From an uncultured Eubacteriales bacterium (GTDB lineage Bacteria > Bacillota > Clostridia > Oscillospirales > Acutalibacteraceae), in assembly GCA_934466515.1 (NCBI GenBank), contig CAKSLH010000001.1, positions 1-64,000 of the forward strand: DNA of 64,000 nt, written 5' to 3'. The stretch's first letter is position 1. Each line of letters begins with the position of its first letter. A model generated the notes under the pieces. The model did not search any database. It was not told where the DNA came from and saw nothing but the letters and a program-made list of their open reading frames with translations. Positions 16,637-25,555 of this stretch are shown piece by piece. A program made the position numbers and the translations under genes.

Positions 16637-16916
16637 ATATACCGTGCATATAAATCACAACAGATTTATATGCATATTTTATTGCATATTTTGCATATTA
16701 TTTCATGTCGCTTCTGCATATTATGCGCAAATTAAGCTCATTTTAGCCTTATTTGTGCATTTTTTATATAATATAAAATGATTAAATATGCATGTTTGTG
16801 AATAATTTATTCATAATTATGCTTGACATTCTGCATAAGCGGTGCTATAATACAAACATCAAATTTAAACACGCGGAAAACACCGCAAAACCAAATTAAA
16901 GAAAGAGGAAACAAAA
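16637..16916 (+). promoter_or_regulatory. Regulatory region of the second amino-acid transporter: consensus promoter, ARG-box-like palindrome, TGCATA cluster
   Basis: TTGACA (16823-16828), a 17-base spacer and TATAAT (16846-16851) form a perfect sigma-A promoter. Ten bases upstream lies the 15-bp palindrome TGAATAATTTATTCA (16799-16813), which fits the ArgR box pattern. Further upstream, TGCATA(TT) recurs at 16645, 16671, 16683, 16692 and 16715 in AT-rich DNA. ArgR control is an inference from the palindrome. Confidence 0.6.
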
Positions 16917-17693
16917 ATGAAAAACTTAAAGAAAATCGCAGCGATAATTTTATCCGCTGCACTCGTAGTTGCTCTTGCAGCCTGCGGCTCATCAAAGGAT
17001 TCTGATTCAGACAAATCATCGGGCAAAGCCGAAACACTCACCATGGGAACAAATGCTTCCTTCCCTCCTTATGAGTATGTTGACGATAACGGCAAGATAG
17101 TCGGTATCGACGCTGAAATTGCTCAGGCAATCGCAGACAAGCTCGGAATGAAGCTTGAAATCAAGGATATGGAATTTGAATCACTTGTCCCCGCCGTTAA
17201 AGCAAAATCAATCGACCTTGCTCTTGCAGGTATGACTGTTAATGAAGAAAGAAAGCAGTCGGTTAACTTCTCTGACAGCTATTCAACAGGCGTTCAGGTA
17301 GTAATCGTTAAGGAAAACTCCGAAATTAAAACTGTTGACGACCTTAAGGGCAAAAAGATAGGCGTTCAGGCAGGAACCACCAGCGACACCTACTGCACCG
17401 ATGATTTCGGCGAGGAAAATGTTAAGCAGTTCTCTAACGGCTCTCTTGCTGTTGCCGCTCTTGCTAACGGTCAGGTTGACTGCGTTGTAATTGATAACGA
17501 GCCTGCTAAGAACTATGTTGCCGCTAACTCCGGTCTTAAGATTCTTGACACCGAGTATGTTACCGAGGACTACGCTATAGCAATCTCCAAGGACAATGAC
17601 GAGCTTCTTAAAAAGGTAAATAATGCCCTTAAAGAGCTCAAGGACGACGGCACCGTTGATAAGATCATAGGCAAATACATAAAAGCCGAATAA
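16917..17693 (+). CDS. Amino-acid binding lipoprotein (ABC transporter)
   Basis: The protein has 258 residues, a lipoprotein signal (KKIAAIILSAALVVALAACG) and a family 3 solute-binding domain (MGTNASFPPYEY, IVGIDAEIAQAIADKLG, LAGMTVNEERKQSVNFSDSY, VDKIIGKYI). The ribosome site is GAAAGAGG. The ARG-box-like palindrome upstream hints at arginine or a related basic amino acid as ligand. It is separate in sequence from the binding protein at 4923-5717. Confidence 0.92.
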   Translation: MKNLKKIAAIILSAALVVALAACGSSKDSDSDKSSGKAETLTMGTNASFPPYEYVDDNGKIVGIDAEIAQAIADKLGMKLEIKDMEFESLVPAVKAKSIDLALAGMTVNEERKQSVNFSDSYSTGVQVVIVKENSEIKTVDDLKGKKIGVQAGTTSDTYCTDDFGEENVKQFSNGSLAVAALANGQVDCVVIDNEPAKNYVAANSGLKILDTEYVTEDYAIAISKDNDELLKKVNNALKELKDDGTVDKIIGKYIKAE

Positions 17694-17710
17694 TTTTAAA
17701 TAGGAATAAT

Positions 17711-17740
17711 TTTAAGGGCGGCTGTTTAACCGCCCTTAAA
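17711..17740 (+). terminator. Intergenic attenuator hairpin
   Basis: A stem TTTAAGGGCGG/CCGCCCTTAAA lies between the binding-protein and permease genes and has no T tract. It probably stabilises or attenuates so that more binding protein is made. The equivalent position in the other transporter operon is where element B inserted. Confidence 0.6.
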
Positions 17741-17767
17741 CCTGTATTATAAGAAAGGAAGAAAAAA

Positions 17768-18553
17768 TTGACAGTATTGAATTTTGCCGACTGGATTGCA
17801 AGCGCGCCTTCTTGGCTTACGCATCTTCCAGAAGGACTTCAGCAATTATTTTTTCAGCTGTATCAGACATTTGTATATCAGAACAGGTGGAAATTTTTCA
17901 CAAACGGTCTTAAGGTTACTTTTATAGTAACAATAGGCGCGTTATTTTTAGGAATTATTTTAGGTCTGATTGTTGCTATCATCAGAACAACACATGACAC
18001 TGTTTCCTCTAATTCAAATAAAAAGCATATAGGCCTTAATTTTATAAACTGGCTGTGCCAGCTTTATCTTACCGTTATCCGCGGGACTCCTATGATGGTT
18101 CAGCTGCTTATAATGGGATTTGTAATTATGGTACCGAAATCCGACGCCGGAATGATTTTATGCGGAATTATCACTCTCGGAATAAACTCCGGCGCTTATG
18201 TTGCCGAAATTGCCCGTTCTGGTCTTATGTCGGTTGCTGTCGGTCAGACAGAAGCAGGAAGAAGCTTAGGCTTTAACTATATTCAGACCATGTGGTACAT
18301 AGTTATTCCGCAGGCTATAAAAAACATTCTCCCTGCTCTCGGAAACGAAATGATAACACTTTTAAAGGATACCTCGCTTGTTTCGGTTATAGCGCTCAGA
18401 GATGTAACAAAACAGGCTCAGAACATAGTCAGCAAGACATATCAGGCTTATGTTCCGTATGTCAGCCTTGCGATTATATATCTTGTAATTGTTATTATTT
18501 TGACCAAGCTGCTCGGAATATTTGAAAGGAGGCTGCGTAAGAGTGACCGCTGA
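17768..18553 (+). CDS. Amino-acid ABC transporter permease
   Basis: The 261-residue protein of the HisMQ type has a long N-terminus before the first helix, then RGTPMMVQL, GAYVAEIARSGLMSVAVGQTEAGRSLG and LLKDTSLVSVIAL. The start is TTG with AAGGAAG upstream. It forms the channel for the adjacent binding protein and ATPase. Confidence 0.92.
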   Translation: MTVLNFADWIASAPSWLTHLPEGLQQLFFQLYQTFVYQNRWKFFTNGLKVTFIVTIGALFLGIILGLIVAIIRTTHDTVSSNSNKKHIGLNFINWLCQLYLTVIRGTPMMVQLLIMGFVIMVPKSDAGMILCGIITLGINSGAYVAEIARSGLMSVAVGQTEAGRSLGFNYIQTMWYIVIPQAIKNILPALGNEMITLLKDTSLVSVIALRDVTKQAQNIVSKTYQAYVPYVSLAIIYLVIVIILTKLLGIFERRLRKSDR

Positions 18554-19286
18554 TAACAATGTACTTATTAAAGTAAAGGATTTAAAAAAATCCTTCGGTG
18601 ATATCGAAGTTTTAAAGGGAATAACAACCGATATTAAAAAAGGCGAGGTTGTAGTTGTTATCGGACCGTCAGGTTCGGGCAAATCAACATTTTTGCGCAC
18701 ACTTAATCTTCTTGAAATGCCGACAGGCGGAAATATTTTTTTTGAGGGCACCGATATAACCGACCCGAAGGTAAATATAAATCTCCACCGCAGAAAAATG
18801 GGAATGGTTTTTCAGCAGTTCAACCTTTTCCCCCACATGAATATTCTTAAAAACATGTCAATCGCTCCTGTTAAGCTTCTCGGAATGTCAAAGCAGGACG
18901 CAGAAAAAAATGCGCTTAAGCTCCTCGACAAGGTAGGTCTTAAGGACAGGGCTGACGCATACCCGTCTCAGCTTTCGGGCGGACAAAAGCAGCGCGTTGC
19001 AATAGTCCGTGCGCTTGCTATGAATCCCGATGTTATGCTTTTTGACGAGCCGACCTCCGCATTGGACCCTGAAATGGTAGGCGAGGTTTTAAGTGTTATG
19101 AAAGACCTCGCACAAAGCGGAATGACAATGGTTATAGTAACCCACGAAATGGGCTTTGCAAGAGAGGTTGCAGACAGAGTTTTATTTATTGACGAAGGTA
19201 TTATCTGCGAAGAGGGCTCTCCCGAAGAGCTGTTTTCCAACCCAAAAAGCGCAAGACTTAAGGATTTCTTAAGTAAAGTTCTTTAA
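18543..19286 (+). CDS. Amino-acid ABC transporter ATPase
   Basis: This 247-residue GlnQ-type ATPase has Walker A GPSGSGKST, Q-loop FQQFNLFPHMN, signature LSGGQKQR, Walker B MLFDEPTSALD and switch VTHEMGF. I chose GTG at 18543 because AAGGAGG lies 10 bases upstream, so it overlaps the permease end by 11 bases. A TTG at 18522 is in frame but would overlap the ribosome site. Confidence 0.93.
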   Translation: MTADNNVLIKVKDLKKSFGDIEVLKGITTDIKKGEVVVVIGPSGSGKSTFLRTLNLLEMPTGGNIFFEGTDITDPKVNINLHRRKMGMVFQQFNLFPHMNILKNMSIAPVKLLGMSKQDAEKNALKLLDKVGLKDRADAYPSQLSGGQKQRVAIVRALAMNPDVMLFDEPTSALDPEMVGEVLSVMKDLAQSGMTMVIVTHEMGFAREVADRVLFIDEGIICEEGSPEELFSNPKSARLKDFLSKVL

Positions 19287-19301
19287 TATTCGATAATTTT
19301 C

Positions 19302-19339
19302 ACACGCAGTATGTTCTTTTAACATACTGCGTGTTTTTT
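19302..19339 (+). terminator. Intrinsic terminator of the transporter operon
   Basis: A 14-bp stem ACACGCAGTATGTT/AACATACTGCGTGT is followed by six T. Confidence 0.92.
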
Positions 19340-19390
19340 CATAATATATATTGAAGTCTGTCTTCAATAACTTTCAGGAGGAATATATTT

Positions 19391-19501
19391 ATGGCTGACA
19401 ACAAAACCACCACAAATGAAGTCGGCAGCTTTAAAGAAGCGGTATGCGTAGATGTCGGAAGAGTTTACGATTCCTGTTGCGAACAGTACCGCGCCTTTTA
19501 G
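19391..19501 (+). pseudogene. 5' part of a host gene cut by the prophage
   Basis: An ATG with AGGAGG 8 bases upstream opens a frame for MADNKTTTNEVGSF... ending VYDSCC at 19480. After the crossover the frame reads six phage-derived residues (EQYRAF) and stops at 19499-19501. The 30 host codons join in frame to 58613-59338. Together they encode a 271-residue protein with CVDVGRVYDSCC..DCLEDLR, a pattern I recall from conserved clostridial proteins of unknown role. As it stands the cell could make only a 36-residue stub from this end. Confidence 0.88.
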
Positions 19502-19504
19502 AGG
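19459..19504. other. attL (host left arm + GA + phage right arm)
   Basis: Host-derived 22 bases (19459-19480), the crossover dinucleotide GA (19481-19482) and phage-derived 22 bases (19483-19504). The phage half is the inverted-repeat partner of 58591-58612. GA is the choice that both restores the host reading frame and centres the phage palindrome. Confidence 0.85.
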
Positions 19505-19505
19505 A

Positions 19506-19703
19506 CTACTCTTTGACCTCGGGAAGACCGGCAATGCTCGTAAGTAAAGATATCACTCCGGCGAGCAAAGAAGCGGAAACAACCACTTTCCAATCAACCG
19601 TTGAAATCAGAGCCGAAGTGCCGATTGTTGCGACAGCAGTCTGAGCTACAGTCTTAACCGCACGAACACCTGCAGCTTTTATCCAACGCTTAAAGTTCTT
19701 CAT
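19506..19703 (-). CDS. Phage holin (r1t-like)
   Basis: The small protein (65 residues) has one clear and one possible hydrophobic helix (VKTVAQTAVATIGTSALIS and VVVSASLLAGVISLLTSIAG) and a basic N-terminus. Size, position next to the lysin and sequence style match r1t/phi29-type holins, which open the membrane at the end of the lytic cycle. The stop lies about 2 bases from the attL phage arm, so it is the last gene of the late operon. Confidence 0.8.
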   Translation of the reverse strand: MKNFKRWIKAAGVRAVKTVAQTAVATIGTSALISTVDWKVVVSASLLAGVISLLTSIAGLPEVKE

Positions 19704-19715
19704 AATAAATCCCTC

Positions 19716-20432
19716 CTATCTCATAAGCTGATTAACTCTCGCCTGTACTGCGTTATAATCATAACCGGCAGCGGTTAATCTGTTCTTTCTGTCTACTCCG
19801 TTACCCCAAAGACCTTTTATAACCTCGTGTGCTATTTCGTCAACAGATTTCTGTGTAGGCTTTGGAGCGCCTAACATTTCATCAACCCTTGCCTGAACGG
19901 CATTATAGTCATACCCTGCGGCGGTAAGACGGTTAACCCTGTCCTGACCGTTGCCCCAATCTCCTCGAATAACTTCCTTTGCAAGCTCATCAACCGATTT
20001 ACCTGCTACGGGAGCGGCAGGCTTTGCTATCGGCAAATCGGCGTTAAGATAAGCGGTAGGGTCTATGCGCTTACCGTCTTTCCATACTTCAAAATGAAGA
20101 TGTGCGCCGTAAGCATTTCCCGAGTCACCCATATATCCTATTGCCTGTCCCTGTTCTACACTCTGACCGTTTGCGACATACACCTTGTTTAAATGGGCGT
20201 AAAGTGTTGCATAACCATTGCCGTGGTCGATTTTAACACAGTTTCCGTAAGAAGCGTTACCCTTAGAGCCTTTGGCATTTTTATAACCTGTCTGGCAAAA
20301 GATAACCTTACCTGCAGAATGTGCGATTATATCATCGAGCAAAGACGGTGATTTAACAACATCTACCGCATTATGTACCGATGAATAACCCTGTGTAATT
20401 CTGTATTCTCCTGTTTTTAAAATTCTTGACAT
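19716..20432 (-). CDS. Endolysin: M23 peptidase with two C-terminal wall-binding repeats
   Basis: The 238-residue lysin has an M23/LytM domain at residues ~1-135 with zinc ligands in VHNAVDVV (H, D) and GAHLHFEVW (HxH), plus the YATLYAHL strand. Two repeats follow (~150-190 and ~195-238), each reading VDE(L/I)AxEVI.G.WGNG.DR.NRLTAAGYDYNAVQARV, typical of the CW_7 wall-binding repeat. It cuts peptide cross-bridges of peptidoglycan. No signal peptide is present, so export depends on the adjacent holin. Confidence 0.92.
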   Translation of the reverse strand: MSRILKTGEYRITQGYSSVHNAVDVVKSPSLLDDIIAHSAGKVIFCQTGYKNAKGSKGNASYGNCVKIDHGNGYATLYAHLNKVYVANGQSVEQGQAIGYMGDSGNAYGAHLHFEVWKDGKRIDPTAYLNADLPIAKPAAPVAGKSVDELAKEVIRGDWGNGQDRVNRLTAAGYDYNAVQARVDEMLGAPKPTQKSVDEIAHEVIKGLWGNGVDRKNRLTAAGYDYNAVQARVNQLMR

Positions 20433-20444
20433 ATTTTATTCCTC

Positions 20445-20747
20445 CTATTTTATAACAAGCGCAAGTATTGCGCCTAAAATAATTCCTAAAGTGCCGGTGA
20501 GAATTCCTCCGATAATCAGTCTTTTATAATGCTTATAATCTTCGGTCGGAGCCCTTTCAAGCACATCCAAACGATTATTTATTCCGGCAACTCTTTCAGA
20601 TGTATTTTTAGTCTGCTCCGCAATTTTTTCAACGGCTGAGGTAAGCCGGCGAATATCTTTCACATCTTCCTTTATTTCGTCGAGCTGATGAAAAATGCTT
20701 TTATCCTGCGCCTCAAGCTTTGCTACTCTTTCAATTAACTCTTGCAT
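20445..20747 (-). CDS. XhlA-like phage membrane protein
   Basis: A 100-residue protein with a long coiled coil (residues 1-65, ELIERVAKLEAQDKSIFHQLDEI... pattern) and one C-terminal transmembrane helix (GGILTGTLGIILGAILALVI). This matches haemolysin XhlA-type proteins encoded next to holins, thought to assist lysis at the membrane. Confidence 0.75.
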   Translation of the reverse strand: MQELIERVAKLEAQDKSIFHQLDEIKEDVKDIRRLTSAVEKIAEQTKNTSERVAGINNRLDVLERAPTEDYKHYKRLIIGGILTGTLGIILGAILALVIK

Positions 20748-20758
20748 GTCTTCCCTCC

Positions 20759-22123
20759 TTAAACCGTTGTTTCTTCGTCCGTTGTTTCATCGGAGGTACT
20801 TGTTTTACTCCACACAACTTCTCTGTCATATTTTTGATATGGTAATGCTGTAGTGCCTTTGTTTAACATTGGATAGAATGTTAGGTTTTCGACGGTTACG
20901 CCTTTATGAATATAAATCATTAAAGATTTAGATGTATCACTATCTACTGTAAATGTTGAACCGTTTCCAACATCAAGCGGTATCCACCCTGAACCTACTA
21001 TTGCATAAGTTGTTCTTGAACCTCCTGTTGGGCAACCACTTACTGTATAACTTCCCGCTTTAAAATCAACAGGGTTTTTAGGATATAGGTAAGCATCAGC
21101 AGTAGCTGTACCATTTGCTGTCACACTACCATCGTCGTTATAAGTAAAGGTCACACCGCTTATTAACTGTTGTTTATATTTATCAAAAACAATCAAATTC
21201 GGACTTTTAGCAACTACAACCTTTTCAACATCTTTGGGTGCTATGTATGGCTCATAAGGTAATGCTGTAGTGCCTTTATTGAGCATAGGTTTGAATGTGA
21301 AATTCTCAAAAGTACCTGTAGCATTTTGTGAAATTCTTATATAACCATACACTTGATTAAATTCTTTTTCTCGCAAATCTATTGTCTTAGTTAAAAGTGT
21401 GGTATTATTTACTGAATGTGTAAATTTCCAACTACCGTCTAAATAAAAATCAAGTAAGAATAGTGCTTCGTGACTTTTATCATTTATACTCATAGGACAA
21501 GACATAGTATAAATATCTTTTTGAATATTGAAAATTTTAGAACTCGCATTTAAACTAAATTGAGAATATTTAGTATTATCTTCAATACATCCATTTGCAA
21601 TTATTTCTCCATTATCATTTGTGGTATACGCAATTCCGTTGTAATTTAAGTCAGAATATCTATAAGGGTAAACAATCAAATTATTACTCATATTCACCTT
21701 AATATTTTCAGGATTGATACTTTTATAGGGTTCATAAGGTAATGCTGTAGTACCTTTATTGAGCATAGGTTTAAATACGAGGTTTTTAACTGTTGTATTC
21801 TTTTTTACAAAAATACCGAGCTGTTTTTCACCGTCTTCATCTGTTGTAAATGTTGAACCGTTTCCAACATCAAGAGGTATCCACCTTGAACCTACTATTG
21901 CATAAGTTGTTCTTGAACCTCCTGTTGGGCAACCACTTACTGTATAAGTTCCCGCTTTTAAGTAAGGCGTTTTACCCACATTCCAAAAATAAGCGTCCGC
22001 TGTTGCCGTACCATTCAAAGTTACGCTACCGTCATCATTATAAGTTGCTGTAATACCATTGTTGGAAATGGTATTAGAAAAAGGATATGGTATTAAATTA
22101 TTACCTGTTAAATTTAAACTCAT
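20759..22123 (-). CDS. Triplicated tail/receptor-binding protein
   Basis: The protein (454 residues) is built from three tandem domains of about 130-150 residues. Each opens with NLI.(Y/F)...G(I/V)..TYNDDGSV..NGTA-like strands and closes with KPMLNKGTTALPYEPY. Units 1 and 3 are nearly identical even in DNA (around 20880-21150 and 21740-22060), while unit 2 has diverged. This looks like a carbohydrate-binding jelly-roll repeat at the tail tip. It lies between the baseplate protein and lysis genes. Recombination between the repeats could change host range. The function is inferred. Confidence 0.7.
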   Translation of the reverse strand: MSLNLTGNNLIPYPFSNTISNNGITATYNDDGSVTLNGTATADAYFWNVGKTPYLKAGTYTVSGCPTGGSRTTYAIVGSRWIPLDVGNGSTFTTDEDGEKQLGIFVKKNTTVKNLVFKPMLNKGTTALPYEPYKSINPENIKVNMSNNLIVYPYRYSDLNYNGIAYTTNDNGEIIANGCIEDNTKYSQFSLNASSKIFNIQKDIYTMSCPMSINDKSHEALFLLDFYLDGSWKFTHSVNNTTLLTKTIDLREKEFNQVYGYIRISQNATGTFENFTFKPMLNKGTTALPYEPYIAPKDVEKVVVAKSPNLIVFDKYKQQLISGVTFTYNDDGSVTANGTATADAYLYPKNPVDFKAGSYTVSGCPTGGSRTTYAIVGSGWIPLDVGNGSTFTVDSDTSKSLMIYIHKGVTVENLTFYPMLNKGTTALPYQKYDREVVWSKTSTSDETTDEETTV

Positions 22124-22137
22124 TTAATACCACTCCT

Positions 22138-23421
22138 TTAAAAAATATCTATTGTTAATGTTTTTGTTGTATCGTTGTAGTCAAATGCTGATTTATTCAT
22201 TTTTAATGCGTCTGCGTTATCAACATAGGATTTTGGAGTTGCGTCAGCGTCCGCTTCAGGAGTATTTGTCCCTAAGTTGCCATTTCCTTGTCTCACAGGA
22301 ACAGTTGAACCGCCTATACCGTATGAATATTTAAGGGTTTTAATTGTTCCTTGTTCAGCCGAACCTGTAGCATAAATTCTATATGTATCAGAAGAAGTGA
22401 ACTTATCAACCTTACCGTCAATATTTTTCTGTAAAGCTATATCGGCGTTTTGCCTTGCAGTTGCCTCACCTTGAATTTTGGTATCTGTATAAGACTTTGA
22501 AGTGTTGACGGCTTCCTCTTTCGCAGTCGCTATTTTACTTTCTGCGCCGGCAACCTTTTGGTCGATTTCTTCACGATTATATGTTTCGGATTTTTTATAC
22601 CTGTCGGCAAGAGAAGTGTTCGTTGCATTCCGCAGATTCCCCAAATCGGTCTCTATAGCCGTATCAGCAGCTTTGCGTGCAGATATTTCAGCTTTTAAAT
22701 CTCTGTCAAGACTTTCTGCGGAGTTCCTTAAATCGCTTATTTCGGTGGATTTTTCGGCGAGCTCAGCGGTAATATCGGCTACATCGGATTTCCTTTCTGT
22801 TGCTTCGGCAGCCAGATCATCGGTAAGTATTTTTTCAGACCTTGCCGCACGAAACATTTCAGTATCTATCTTCTGATTGAGGTTTTCTTTTATCGTGTCG
22901 ACATAATCCTTTGATACATCGCCCTGCTCACCTTTAGGGCCTTGCGGACCTGCTTCGCCCTGTTTACCGTTGAATTTTCCGTCATCTGCGTCTTCTCTGA
23001 CCGACTTTGCAATATTTTCAGCCTCTTTCGCTTTTGCAGCCGATTTCTCACATAAAGTAACAAGCTGCTCATACACATCCGGCGTGGGGTCAGACGGTGT
23101 TTCTCCTTTCTCATATCCGGACGGAGTAACAGTCACCGAGGCAATTCCGGTTGTAATTCGCATAGTGTCCTTGTTTCCGAAAACCGAAACGGTAAAGCTC
23201 GGTGCTTTAATAACCTCGAAAGGAACAAGCACCTTTCCGGTATCCGGAATAATAACACTGTAAGGGATTTCGTCCGGACCTCTAAACACTGCCGTCTTAA
23301 CCGTTCCGTTCCAGTCGGCTGAAAAAGAAAACGCAGCGGTAACATAATCCACCGAATCGCTTACAACGGATGTGCCTAAATTCTTTATAGTTTGTTTTTC
23401 TATTCTTAAATCAATATTCAT
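22138..23421 (-). CDS. Baseplate upper protein (BppU-like) with collagen-like and coiled-coil stalk
   Basis: 427 residues. The N-terminal ~110 residues match the BppU fold (DSVDYVTAAFSFSADWNGTVKTAVFR, IPYSVIIPDTGKVLVPFEV). A short collagen-like segment (GKQGEAGPQGPKGEQGD) is at ~155-170, then a long heptad coiled coil (~175-330) and a small C-terminal domain. It probably anchors the receptor-binding protein to the tail tip. It overlaps the upstream tail gene by four bases. Confidence 0.82.
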   Translation of the reverse strand: MNIDLRIEKQTIKNLGTSVVSDSVDYVTAAFSFSADWNGTVKTAVFRGPDEIPYSVIIPDTGKVLVPFEVIKAPSFTVSVFGNKDTMRITTGIASVTVTPSGYEKGETPSDPTPDVYEQLVTLCEKSAAKAKEAENIAKSVREDADDGKFNGKQGEAGPQGPKGEQGDVSKDYVDTIKENLNQKIDTEMFRAARSEKILTDDLAAEATERKSDVADITAELAEKSTEISDLRNSAESLDRDLKAEISARKAADTAIETDLGNLRNATNTSLADRYKKSETYNREEIDQKVAGAESKIATAKEEAVNTSKSYTDTKIQGEATARQNADIALQKNIDGKVDKFTSSDTYRIYATGSAEQGTIKTLKYSYGIGGSTVPVRQGNGNLGTNTPEADADATPKSYVDNADALKMNKSAFDYNDTTKTLTIDIF

Positions 23422-25127
23422 CCTAATCCTCCTTCATAAGGCCATACCCGAATCTCGATATCCGCGACATCAGTATAGCCTAAATGTAAAACCATAGATG
23501 TAATTATACCTGTAAAGGTCCCTGAAAAAGCTGTTTCAATCTGCACTAAATCCCCGACCCGCTCGTTTTCTACAACAATTTTCGCGCTTACAGTCCCCGG
23601 AGATTCAATAAATTTCTTAATGTATGGGGATTTTACATCTATAGCCGTAGAATAGCCTGCTCCGCTTCCTTGAGCAAGAGTATATCTGTCATAAACTTTT
23701 TCGTTATTGGCAGAATTTTGTGCCGAAGTATTTTCTACAATTATTTCGGTGGTTGTCGGAACTATTTTATTGCCGTAAATTGTTGTAATATCATTTTCCG
23801 AATAACCAGTATTTATAGTTTTGAATGTTATAAAATTGTCAGTGAATTTAAACTGCATTAAAGTATCGGAAAGCATATTGCGGTGCGAATAAAACGGTGG
23901 GTCAGGAAAGTCATATCTTGTTTCAGATGGAAAGTACCCTTTTATCTTTCCGATTTCCGTTTCATCGCCGCTTATAACTTTATATTGAAACAGTTTATAA
24001 ATCGCATGTGTAAACGTTTCGCTCTTTTTGAATTTTGCGTCACCTATAATCTTTTTCCTGCCGTTATTGTTGTTAATATAGCTTGTAATTTCGGTGGGAA
24101 TGTCTCTTAAGGTTATAAAACTTGCCCGAGAACTGTCTATCATTTTATTGGCGGCCCAAGCGAATTGACATAATCCATATAAACAAGAATCCGGTTTGAC
24201 ATATCCTGTAAAAGATTTTAAATTTAATTTTTTTGCTTCAATACCGACCCCGCAAACTTCGGAAATCTCAGGAATACACCTTTCGGGATAAATCCAACAC
24301 CAACTATCATATTGAAATTTCTTAGCTTTGCTTTTCATATCCTCAGCTGTTATTTCAAAGATTTTATCGGCTATTTGTTCACAATTAGTTACTCTGAATC
24401 GTCCCAATATTTTTTTAAAAGAATTATCGTATTTATAAGCATTGAATTCGTCATTTTCCGTTATTGTTGTTTCGTTCGAATCGGTCTTGACGGTAAAATT
24501 ACAAGTATTAACAGCGACATCATCCGAAAGAATATTTATATTTTCGTAAATTTCAAAAGACAAAAATTTGTTGTATTCCGCAATTTTATCAGAAAATGAC
24601 ACTTCTATATCGCTAAGTGTAGCCTTTTTATTAGGTTCATAAACACTGAGTATTTCAACTTTAAGTGCCCAAGCTTCCGTTGTATCAAAATTGTAATGGT
24701 CGAAACAGAACGGCTCCACAATTCCTCCACCGGTTTCGGGATTGTTAGGAGCGTTTTTTATTTCTCTCAAAGAATATTCCGAAGTTTCATATCCATTAAA
24801 AGAAATTCTTATTTGCTTTATATTAGAATAAACTGAATCGCTTTCCAAATACCGTGAAATTACAGTAATTCCATTTGAAGGTTCGAACCTTTCCGGCGTC
24901 ATAAAATAAAACATTAAAGTAGGAATTTCATTTTCGGAAAATTTACCGTCACTGCCTGACACGGCGGATGATGTATAACAATAATGTGTACGGTCATAAC
25001 CGAAATTTTCCATGTTCCAATCACCGTTAGATTGTGGATTGGTAGTAGGATATGGCAAAAGCGGGAAACTGTCGACATCGCGCCGCCATCTCAATTTTTT
25101 ATATTTATTGAAAAGTACTCCTATCAT
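23418..25127 (-). CDS. Phage tail/baseplate protein (Tal-like)
   Basis: The 569-residue protein follows the distal-tail gene. The start is ATG 25127, with GGAGGGG upstream; the longer open frame runs into the previous gene. A central segment (SFSDKIAEYNKFLSFEIY...FEITAEDMKSKAKKF) and the overall order suggest a baseplate hub or tail-associated lysin scaffold. No catalytic motif is visible, so a peptidase role is not claimed. It is translationally coupled to the gene before it. Confidence 0.7.
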   Translation of the reverse strand: MIGVLFNKYKKLRWRRDVDSFPLLPYPTTNPQSNGDWNMENFGYDRTHYCYTSSAVSGSDGKFSENEIPTLMFYFMTPERFEPSNGITVISRYLESDSVYSNIKQIRISFNGYETSEYSLREIKNAPNNPETGGGIVEPFCFDHYNFDTTEAWALKVEILSVYEPNKKATLSDIEVSFSDKIAEYNKFLSFEIYENINILSDDVAVNTCNFTVKTDSNETTITENDEFNAYKYDNSFKKILGRFRVTNCEQIADKIFEITAEDMKSKAKKFQYDSWCWIYPERCIPEISEVCGVGIEAKKLNLKSFTGYVKPDSCLYGLCQFAWAANKMIDSSRASFITLRDIPTEITSYINNNNGRKKIIGDAKFKKSETFTHAIYKLFQYKVISGDETEIGKIKGYFPSETRYDFPDPPFYSHRNMLSDTLMQFKFTDNFITFKTINTGYSENDITTIYGNKIVPTTTEIIVENTSAQNSANNEKVYDRYTLAQGSGAGYSTAIDVKSPYIKKFIESPGTVSAKIVVENERVGDLVQIETAFSGTFTGIITSMVLHLGYTDVADIEIRVWPYEGGLG

Positions 25128-25128
25128 G

Positions 25129-25548
25129 CTACCCCTCCGAATATCCCTGCAGCGTTCCGCCGGCAAGCCATTGACTGTCCATAGCAGTGAAAGTTACCTC
25201 ATAAGTTTTGCTCCACACCCTTTTAGGCTTTTCGGAAAGCAGGGTCCTCTCGCATTTTGAAACATATATTTCAGTTGTCATATACCCGTCGTCGAACGGT
25301 ATTTTAACCGTATGGTCATTTGCAGGGTTTGAAAGCACTCTGAAAAGCGAATTCCATTCCGTATCCGTACAGTTTCGCTCGCGCCTAATAGTGCCTGTAC
25401 TGTTAAAGAATGTGCCTACATACTGCAGATACATTGACTTGGTTCCCTGTAATCTCCCCGACTGGTCGCCGTTTAATATATCCGCAGTTTGTTTGTAACC
25501 TTTCATGCTCCAAGAAGCATTGTAATTTACATTGTCAATAGTTATCAT
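25129..25548 (-). CDS. Small phage tail protein (distal-tail region)
   Basis: 139 residues, beta-rich, with no signal. It begins MITIDNVNYNASWSMKGYK and has a RRERNCTDTEWNSLFRVLSNP block common in small tail proteins encoded right after tape-measure genes. It probably forms the distal tail ring or its adaptor. The exact family is uncertain. Confidence 0.6.
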   Translation of the reverse strand: MITIDNVNYNASWSMKGYKQTADILNGDQSGRLQGTKSMYLQYVGTFFNSTGTIRRERNCTDTEWNSLFRVLSNPANDHTVKIPFDDGYMTTEIYVSKCERTLLSEKPKRVWSKTYEVTFTAMDSQWLAGGTLQGYSEG

Positions 25549-25555
25549 AATTAAA

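Noticed and set aside
20759..22123. Diversity-generating retroelement target
   Set aside because: Repeats are whole-domain duplications. No reverse transcriptase or template repeat is in the window.
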